Source: a virus
Length of the DNA: 28,064 nucleotides
Direction: 5' to 3' (one strand)
Virus record (IMG/VR): IMGVR_UViG_3300033144_001553
Span: 1-28,064 of that record
Shown: in pieces, positions 23,750 to 28,064 of the stretch
Numbering within the stretch: the stretch's first letter is position 1
Layout: every line of letters starts with the position of its first letter
Made by a program: the position numbers and the translations under genes
The notes under the pieces: model-generated
The model's input: only the letters and a program-made list of their open reading frames with translations
The model's database searches: none
Told to the model about the DNA's origin: nothing

Positions 23750-23765
23750 GTGTCTTCAAAGACAC
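23750..23765 (+). repeat. 16-nt hairpin repeat, copy 4
   Basis: Perfect GTGTCTTCAAAGACAC, starting 4 bases after the stop of the 23102-23746 gene and 18 bases before the preferred amidoligase ATG. Its first three bases are a GTG that an ORF caller may take as the start of the next gene. Confidence 0.9.
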
Positions 23766-23782
23766 AAAAAACCACAGATAAA

Positions 23783-24730
23783 ATGATAAACGAAATCACA
23801 TACACAAATTCAAACGAATCTCAGAGAGGAAGAATGTCTCGTTACCATTCTTCTCCTCAGCCAAGAGAGATGCACAAAGGTGCTAAGAATACTGATATCG
23901 CAAATCTAAAGACTACCAAAAAACGTAATCTTTTAATAGATGAGAATGGAGACCACAAATCGAAGTTCACTATCGGTATTGAAGTTGAAAAGAACAGATT
24001 AAGTTCTAGAGCAGTGACTGAATATCCTTTGTTCAAAGGATTTGAAAGAGATAGTTCTTGCGGTTATGAAGCTATAACTAATATCTTACCATTGCTACCT
24101 AGCGGTAAATGGAGAAACAAAGTTTTCAATATGATGTTTGAAGCTAGAAAAATTATTGAAGACCAATACTCTCCAAGTGACTACAGATGTGGTGGTCACG
24201 TTACATTAGGTGTTGAGGGAATGAATGGTCAACAGATTATGAAAGCAATCAGAAAAAATTGCGGAATCTTACATTCTTTATTCTTTAAAAGACTTAAGAA
24301 TGGATATTGTAAAAACAATCTAACAATGCTACCATACGATGAGGAAATGATGAATGGTGGCGGTAGATACCAATTCTGTCTAGATAAAGGTAATCTAATC
24401 GAGTTTAGAGTTGTATCTCGTTTCCAATCGGTAAAGCAGATGATGAGAAGATACGAGTTGTTCTATGAGTTACTTGACTTTTCAATTAACAATCCAAATG
24501 GAAACCACAATACATTCCTTAAGAAAATTACTCCAATCGTTAAGTCTATGTACAATGGCGATATGGACAAGGTAAACGAAAAACTTGAGTTGGCTAAGAC
24601 ATTTAGAAAAATGATATTGACCAACAAAGTAAGTAGACCAATCATTGACTATGTTGACCCAATGCGAAGACTTGATGCACAGAAGTGGTACGACAGAGAG
24701 TTACTCAGAAATGGGTACAGAGCAATCTAA
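23783..24730 (+). CDS. Putative amidoligase (carboxylate-amine ligase, glutamine-synthetase-like fold)
   Basis: 315 residues from the ATG at 23783; the in-frame GTG at 23750 lies in the 16-nt repeat and is less likely. Amidoligases (PF12224 type, described by Iyer and colleagues) use ATP to join a carboxylate to an amine. Seen: FTIGIEVE (62-69, metal-binding Glu), ERDSSCGYEA (88-97), CGGHVTLG (136-143), GGGRYQF (192-198) and IEFRVVSRFQ (206-215), in family order. Substrate unknown. The same operon arm carries a glutamine amidotransferase fused to gamma-glutamylcyclotransferase, families often found with amidoligases. The gene ends 11 bases before the hairpin and hammerhead. Confidence 0.75.
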   Translation: MINEITYTNSNESQRGRMSRYHSSPQPREMHKGAKNTDIANLKTTKKRNLLIDENGDHKSKFTIGIEVEKNRLSSRAVTEYPLFKGFERDSSCGYEAITNILPLLPSGKWRNKVFNMMFEARKIIEDQYSPSDYRCGGHVTLGVEGMNGQQIMKAIRKNCGILHSLFFKRLKNGYCKNNLTMLPYDEEMMNGGGRYQFCLDKGNLIEFRVVSRFQSVKQMMRRYELFYELLDFSINNPNGNHNTFLKKITPIVKSMYNGDMDKVNEKLELAKTFRKMILTNKVSRPIIDYVDPMRRLDAQKWYDRELLRNGYRAI

Positions 24731-24736
24731 TCTAAA

Positions 24737-24766
24737 AGGGGTAGTGTCTTCAAAGACACTACTCCT
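24737..24766 (+). other. Extended 13-bp hairpin around the 16-nt repeat
   Basis: AGGGGTAGTGTCT (24737-24749) pairs with AGACACTACTCCT (24754-24766) around loop TCAA, one G-T wobble. No T run follows, so it is not a plain terminator. The last paired base is the first base of hammerhead stem III, so this hairpin would sit near the 3' end of the upstream RNA after self-cleavage. Confidence 0.8.
24744..24759 (+). repeat. 16-nt hairpin repeat, copy 5
   Basis: Perfect GTGTCTTCAAAGACAC in the intergenic region after the amidoligase gene, extended by flanking GTA/TAC and further pairs. Confidence 0.9.
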
Positions 24767-24816
24767 CTGTCTGAGGATGAGTGTCCTCACTGATGAGTTC
24801 AAAAGAACGAAACAGA
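24766..24816 (+). ncRNA. Type III hammerhead ribozyme
   Basis: Self-cleaving RNA between the amidoligase gene and the 24845 gene. Stem III TCTGT/ACAGA (24766-24770 with 24812-24816, open end); cleavage triplet GTC with scissile C at 24771; stem I TGAGGA/TCCTCA (24772-24777 with 24784-24789), loop TGAGTG; core CTGATGA (24790-24796); stem II GTTC/GAAC, loop AAAA (24797-24808); core GAAA (24809-24812). Layout is the same as the tobacco ringspot satellite ribozyme. All invariant core positions are present; loops I and II could make the tertiary contact needed for fast cleavage. Predicted cut is after 24771, giving a 2',3'-cyclic phosphate upstream. I found no second copy, so a circular RNA is unlikely. 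Confidence 0.93.
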
Positions 24817-24844
24817 AACTTTAATTAATTTAAATACACACAAA

Positions 24845-25081
24845 ATGAAAAATCAAATCAGAAATTATGCAGAAACAATTGTTTATGTATCAGTAACATT
24901 AGGAGTCTTCTCAATGGTAGGCAGACTATTAGTCCACATTATTTTTAACGATGCTAGAATGCTATTACAGAGCGTTAGCGGAGTAGTATCAATGCTAGTT
25001 GTATGTGCATTCTTATTGTTCTGTATGTATGCAACAAGTCTACTTATTATAGCTGACATAAAAGAGAGACACAATGCATAG
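24845..25081 (+). CDS. Small two-span membrane protein
   Basis: 78 residues: spans at about 11-33 (TIVYVSVTLGVFSMVGRLLV) and 44-69 (VSGVVSMLVVCAFLLFCMYA), short basic C-terminus DIKERHNA. First gene after the ribozyme, so its mRNA would begin with a 5'-OH at 24772 if cleaved. Helical-hairpin membrane proteins in early phage regions can be superinfection-exclusion or membrane modifiers, but nothing here identifies it. Confidence 0.65.
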   Translation: MKNQIRNYAETIVYVSVTLGVFSMVGRLLVHIIFNDARMLLQSVSGVVSMLVVCAFLLFCMYATSLLIIADIKERHNA

Positions 25082-25244
25082 TGAGAGACAACACTACTAC
25101 AAAGTTAGATATGCAGGTAAGCTAATTAAAGTCTTACCTGCTCATTCTAAATGGGAGGCAATCGACAGAATTTACAATGAAAACATTGGAAGATACAAGT
25201 GGATTGTAAGAGAAAAATTTACTGCAGTTAAATCTAAAAATTAA
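25074..25244 (+). CDS. Small hypothetical protein, 56 residues
   Basis: From ATG at 25074, overlapping the membrane-protein gene end by 8 bases in another frame: MHSERQHYYKVRYAGKLIKV, LPAHSKWEAIDRIYNENIGR, YKWIVREKFTAVKSKN. Short beta-helix-beta look, basic. Fits the gap between neighbours exactly (next ATG 5 bases after the stop). No family is recognised. Confidence 0.6.
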   Translation: MHSERQHYYKVRYAGKLIKVLPAHSKWEAIDRIYNENIGRYKWIVREKFTAVKSKN

Positions 25245-25248
25245 AATT

Positions 25249-25605
25249 ATGTATAAAGTAACATTACAATTCGATACACATAAGATAACTTATGGAACGA
25301 ACAGAGGGCAGTGGGTCTTGACTAAAGAGTTCAATGACCTGAAACACTGCAACAATTTTATAGACTATATATGCCGAACCAAAGGTTATAGCTTAGATGA
25401 ATTATGGTACGAATCAGGATACCCTTTTAAAGAGGGAGATGATTATTGGACAATCGAAAGCGGAACGAAGTTGGTGCGGTCTTGTTGGGATGACCAATCA
25501 GAAGAATTGTTTGACCCGAACAAAATATATTTCACTAGCGAAAAAAGAGCAGAGGAATATAAAGAGAGTATGAAAGATGTAACAATCATAAATCTAAGAC
25601 AATGA
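25249..25605 (+). CDS. Hypothetical protein
   Basis: 118 residues (MYKVTLQFDTHKITYGTNRG...): beta N-terminus, WVLTKEFNDLKHCNNFIDYI helix, acidic middle (YPFKEGDDYWTIES), C-terminal FTSEKRAEEYKESMKD. Two Cys in the middle. Overlaps the transglycosylase gene by 4 bases (ATGA), so co-translated. No recognised domain. Confidence 0.65.
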   Translation: MYKVTLQFDTHKITYGTNRGQWVLTKEFNDLKHCNNFIDYICRTKGYSLDELWYESGYPFKEGDDYWTIESGTKLVRSCWDDQSEELFDPNKIYFTSEKRAEEYKESMKDVTIINLRQ

Positions 25606-26120
25606 AAAAATTAATATTTATATCAGCATTATCTGTGGTTGGATATGTGGGTAGTGATGTGTCTTCAAAGACACTAACTATCCAAGCAGAAGAAGTTCAA
25701 AAGACAGACTCTGTTCTAGTGGTACGGGAGGAAGTAATTCCTCCCAAGCCATTGGCGATAGACACATTGCTAGTCGCAATGATGTATGTAGAATCTAGAC
25801 TAGACTCAACGGCATATGCAAAGAACGAAAATGCCGTAGGAGTTTTGCAGATAAGACCAATAATGGTTAGAGAAGTAAACAGAGTTCTAAAAAAGATGGA
25901 CAAGGAAGAAAGATATACATTGGAAGACCGATGGAGTTTAGTGAAGTCAGTCGAGATGTTTAATATCATCCGAGACTATCACCACAAAGACTCAAGCTAT
26001 GAAACCATAGCAAGATGTTGGAATGGTGGAAGGAGAGGTGATAGAAAAAAATCTACACTTGTGTATTGGGAACGAGTACAAATACAAATAAATAATATCA
26101 ATCAAATTTTAAATAAATAG
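25602..26120 (+). CDS. Secreted lytic transglycosylase (SLT-like)
   Basis: 172 residues. Signal peptide at residues 1-20 (MKKLIFISALSVVGYVGSDV). The mature part has the SLT signature LLVAMMYVESRLDSTAYAKN (56-75) with catalytic Glu at E64 and the typical VGVLQI (83-88), then a helical body and ARCWNGG. It cuts the glycan strand of peptidoglycan, leaving anhydro-MurNAc. Being exported and in the early arm rather than the lysis cassette, it may help DNA entry, exclude other phages or remodel the wall. Residues V20-T24 are encoded by a copy of the 16-nt repeat, just inside or at the signal-peptide junction. Confidence 0.78.
   Translation: MKKLIFISALSVVGYVGSDVSSKTLTIQAEEVQKTDSVLVVREEVIPPKPLAIDTLLVAMMYVESRLDSTAYAKNENAVGVLQIRPIMVREVNRVLKKMDKEERYTLEDRWSLVKSVEMFNIIRDYHHKDSSYETIARCWNGGRRGDRKKSTLVYWERVQIQINNINQILNK
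25659..25674 (+). repeat. 16-nt hairpin repeat, copy 6 (within transglycosylase gene)
   Basis: Perfect GTGTCTTCAAAGACAC in sense orientation, read as V-S-S-K-T near the N-terminus of the transglycosylase. Flanks (GAT before, TAACT after) are unlike other copies. Confidence 0.9.
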
Positions 26121-26122
26121 TT

Positions 26123-26422
26123 ATGACAAACAAAGAACAAATAATCAAAGAGTTAAGAAGAAGAAAGCAGATAGCTAGAGACACTCAAGCTATAGGCAGA
26201 GAAAGATACCTAGCTACACTCATAGAGGGTGTGAAGAATGAATTCAAACCTGCGTATGACGATGAGGGAAAAAAGTTTAGCACCTGCTTTGACAGTATGG
26301 AACTAAGCGGAAACTTTTCAATGCAGTTGAGTTGGTGGAATAATTTTGCAGACTATGTGCAAGAACATAGAAACACTTGCTACAACAATGCTTGTGAATA
26401 CGCAGATGAAAAAGAAATATAA
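26123..26422 (+). CDS. Hypothetical protein
   Basis: 99 residues: basic helical N-terminus (MTNKEQIIKELRRRKQIARD), then a segment with several aromatics (NFSMQLSWWNNFADYVQEHR) and two Cys (NTCYNNACEYADEKEI). Starts 2 bases after the transglycosylase stop, so co-transcribed. No domain is recognised. Confidence 0.65.
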   Translation: MTNKEQIIKELRRRKQIARDTQAIGRERYLATLIEGVKNEFKPAYDDEGKKFSTCFDSMELSGNFSMQLSWWNNFADYVQEHRNTCYNNACEYADEKEI

Positions 26423-26424
26423 GA

Positions 26425-26444
26425 TTAGACTTGCGTATGTCTAA
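26425..26444 (+). promoter_or_regulatory. Inverted repeat, possible operator
   Basis: TTAGAC (26425-26430) and GTCTAA (26439-26444) with 8 bases between, centred about 20 bases upstream of the -7 box at 26454. Position fits a regulator site overlapping the -33 region. Confidence 0.45.
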
Positions 26445-26453
26445 ATTTTGTCT

Positions 26454-26461
26454 TATATTTG
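26454..26461 (+). promoter_or_regulatory. -7 box (TATATTTG) of the GAT-II/GGCT gene
   Basis: TATATTTG within TATATTTGTCCAATC, about 64 bases before the ATG at 26525. Both this and the 23010 box read TATATTTGTC. TTG at 26431-26433 may be the -33 element. Confidence 0.7.
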
Positions 26462-26487
26462 TCCAATCAATTATTAATCAGAGGTCT

Positions 26488-26503
26488 GTGTCTTCAAAGA
26501 CAC
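26488..26503 (+). repeat. 16-nt hairpin repeat, copy 7 (5' leader)
   Basis: Perfect GTGTCTTCAAAGACAC in the untranslated leader of the GAT-II/GGCT gene, 22-37 bases before its ATG. Nearby GAGG (26481) and CCTC (26505) could extend the hairpin across mismatches. Confidence 0.9.
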
Positions 26504-26524
26504 TCCTCACAAATCAAATTAAAT

Positions 26525-27598
26525 ATGTGCGTAATTATTATTAAGCAGAAAAACAATGTGATGACTGAAGAGATAGCCAAGACATCATCACGAATCAATC
26601 CTCACGGATTGGGAATCATTTGGCTAGATACTTTTGAAGTCGAGTATCACAAATCAAAAGACTATCGTAAGCTACTAACCAAGCGACCATTCATTGCACA
26701 CTTTAGATATGCAACAAAAGGTAAAATCAACAAAGCCAACACGCATCCATTCATATGTGGTAACAACAAAGATGAATACCTAATGCACAATGGTACTATT
26801 AAAGGTATGGGTACAGATGAATGTTGTGATAGTAAAGAGTTAGCTTGTCACTTAGGTAGCATTAATCGTAGAGATTGGAAAAAAGAATTGGAGCAGTATG
26901 ACTCACGATTTGTTTCAATCAATGTGCGTACTCGTTCATTTCAAATCTACAACAGAAATCTATATACTTATCGAGATGGCATTTGGTATTCCAAAGCCAA
27001 TGTATTACAAGACAATCTTATCGCAGTGTATGGTACACTAAAGAAAGGTTTCGGTAACTACTATTCATACCTAACTAATGCAAAGCATTTAGGTAGAGGT
27101 AAGACTCAAGACAAGTATCCTTTGTTGGTTGAGGGGTTACCTTATATGGTAGACAAAAAAGGTGTGGGTCACAATGTAGTGGTTGATGTATTTAAAGTTA
27201 GCGATATGCAACTAAAGAACATTGACCAACTTGAAGGACATCCACGTTGGTACAAACGAAAGCTAATACCAATCAAGTTAAAGAATCGTACACTTAATTG
27301 TTGGTTGTACTTTAATCCAAAGGATGTAACAAACAAAGAGTATCACGAATCTTTTGAAAGAACTATTCAGCCAAGAAAATTATTTACGTTTGAAGATGTT
27401 CAGCCAAGTTATGATACCACTGAGTATCACGAGGCAATTGATATAGGTTGGGATGATAATGACTTTCCTACAGACCAAACACCTACCTGCGTAGATTGTT
27501 TCAATGACTTGGAACACGATGCATTCCACAACTATTACTGCTCATCTTGTGGTGGTTGGTTTAAAGAAGATGAGGTTTTAAAATTTAATCAAGAATAA
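26525..27598 (+). CDS. Class II glutamine amidotransferase - gamma-glutamylcyclotransferase - zinc ribbon fusion
   Basis: 357 residues from the ATG at 26525. This start puts Cys at residue 2, the N-terminal nucleophile of class II amidotransferases; upstream in-frame codons (from a TTG at 26459) lie in the leader. Domain 1 (1-150): C2, R61 (RYATKG), N72-H74 (NTHPF), H88-N89-G90 (LMHNGT), D102; it hydrolyses glutamine to give ammonia. Domain 2 (165-285): YGTLKKGFGN (169-178) and catalytic E237 in QLEGHPRWY, the AIG2/GGCT fold that cleaves gamma-glutamyl amides to 5-oxoproline. C-terminus (320-345): CxxC...CxxC zinc ribbon. Such fusions accompany amidoligases; the amidoligase at 23783 is a likely partner. 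Own promoter and 16-nt hairpin in the leader. Confidence 0.88.
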   Translation: MCVIIIKQKNNVMTEEIAKTSSRINPHGLGIIWLDTFEVEYHKSKDYRKLLTKRPFIAHFRYATKGKINKANTHPFICGNNKDEYLMHNGTIKGMGTDECCDSKELACHLGSINRRDWKKELEQYDSRFVSINVRTRSFQIYNRNLYTYRDGIWYSKANVLQDNLIAVYGTLKKGFGNYYSYLTNAKHLGRGKTQDKYPLLVEGLPYMVDKKGVGHNVVVDVFKVSDMQLKNIDQLEGHPRWYKRKLIPIKLKNRTLNCWLYFNPKDVTNKEYHESFERTIQPRKLFTFEDVQPSYDTTEYHEAIDIGWDDNDFPTDQTPTCVDCFNDLEHDAFHNYYCSSCGGWFKEDEVLKFNQE

Positions 27599-27620
27599 TA
27601 ATCAATAAAAATAAAATCAA

Positions 27621-27881
27621 ATGAAAGCAAAAATCATACACCGTAGTGTATACTACAAGACAACAGAAGTAGAAATAGAAATACCAAAAGACATAGATGA
27701 ATTTGATATTCAAGACTATATAAATGACAATGAACATTTGTGGGTTGACAAGATTGACAAACAAATGTCAGAGGCAGAGTATGAATATGGATTTGGTATG
27801 GACTCTAAAGCAGATTGGACAGACAAAGACCAACCTTGTGAATGGAGATATGAAGTGAATGGATTTGGAGGACACCTATAG
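27621..27881 (+). CDS. Hypothetical protein
   Basis: 86 residues: MKAKIIHRSVYYKTTEVEIE (two strands), PKDIDEFDIQDYINDNEHLW (helix), then acidic, ending DKDQPCEWRYEVNGFGGHL. Strongly acidic overall. 22 bases after the fused amidotransferase gene, same strand. No family is recognised. Confidence 0.65.
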   Translation: MKAKIIHRSVYYKTTEVEIEIPKDIDEFDIQDYINDNEHLWVDKIDKQMSEAEYEYGFGMDSKADWTDKDQPCEWRYEVNGFGGHL

Positions 27882-27906
27882 TATTAATCAATTAAATTAA
27901 ATAGAA

Positions 27907-28064
27907 ATGAAAAATGAAATTATAAAAAAGTTAAGATACTTAAGAGACAACACACCTTGTGATGAAGAATCTACAAATTGTGGTTGTGAAAAGTTTGATG
28001 AGATAATAGATTTAGTAGACCAATTAGATTTAAAAGAATCATCAAGCGAAGACTTGAGACAAGA
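27907..28064 (+). CDS. Hypothetical protein (partial, C-terminus outside window)
   Basis: Starts MKNEIIKKLRYLRDNTPCDE at 27907 and runs off the right edge: 52 codons seen. It contains ESTNCGCEKFDEIIDLVDQL: three Cys (TPCDE, NCGC) possibly metal-binding, followed by an acidic helix. Spaced 25 bases from the previous stop. Confidence 0.6.
   Translation, partial: MKNEIIKKLRYLRDNTPCDEESTNCGCEKFDEIIDLVDQLDLKESSSEDLRQ

Noticed and set aside
23750-23782. GTG start for the amidoligase
   Set aside because: It lies in a copy of the 16-nt repeat and adds residues V-S-S-K-T encoded by the repeat; the ATG at 23783 is better spaced from the previous gene.
6807-26503. 16-nt repeat as CRISPR, transposon end or terminator
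   Set aside because: Spacing is kilobases and irregular, no target-site duplications or transposase are visible, and there is no T run after the hairpins.
26459-26524. TTG start for the GAT-II/GGCT gene
   Set aside because: It overlaps the -7 box and would bury the catalytic Cys that must follow the initiator Met.

Overview
The window looks like part of the genome of a tailed phage of a marine or aquatic Bacteroidetes (Flavobacteriia-like) host. It is AT-rich. Head-packaging genes stand in the usual order, fibre and lysis genes follow, and Bacteroidetes-type -7 boxes (TAnnTTTG) recur 18 to 50 bases upstream of starts, while Shine-Dalgarno sequences are not evident. Host and phage lineage are inferences; the large portal and terminase recall crAss-like/Cellulophaga podoviruses but this cannot be settled here.

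Left arm (1-19.5 kb, minus strand, read right to left): a run of small Lys/Cys-rich proteins (17.1-19.5 kb), a decoration-like protein, a lysis cassette (small membrane protein, N-acetylmuramoyl-L-alanine amidase, holin-like protein), a fibre module (three beta-rich fibre proteins and a 159-triplet collagen-like fibre), then a packaging/head module (putative small terminase, TerL, portal, scaffold-like protein, major capsid protein cut by the window edge). A protein with two apparent GroES folds sits just upstream of the terminase genes.

Middle (19.5-23.1 kb): a lone plus-strand winged-helix gene divergent from the left arm across a palindromic double promoter, a groEL-small ORF-groES operon, a tRNA-Arg(UCU), a small minus-strand gene with its own promoter and terminator, and about 545 bases of structured noncoding DNA where transcription switches to the plus strand; this could hold an origin or control region.

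Right arm (23.1-28 kb, plus strand): probable early/accessory genes. They include a putative amidoligase, a predicted secreted lytic transglycosylase, and a three-domain enzyme (class II glutamine amidotransferase + gamma-glutamylcyclotransferase + zinc ribbon). The amidoligase and the three-domain enzyme suggest a phage pathway that makes or edits amide/gamma-glutamyl bonds.

The two strongest unusual signals are RNA- or DNA-level. (1) A complete type III hammerhead ribozyme lies between the amidoligase gene and the next gene (24766-24816), with every core nucleotide present. (2) A 16-nt hairpin sequence, GTGTCTTCAAAGACAC, occurs seven times (six perfect, one 15/16), in genes, UTRs and noncoding DNA, always in the transcribed orientation; one copy, extended to a 13-bp hairpin, directly abuts the ribozyme. 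Several genes of 40-60 codons that standard length cut-offs would miss are also listed.
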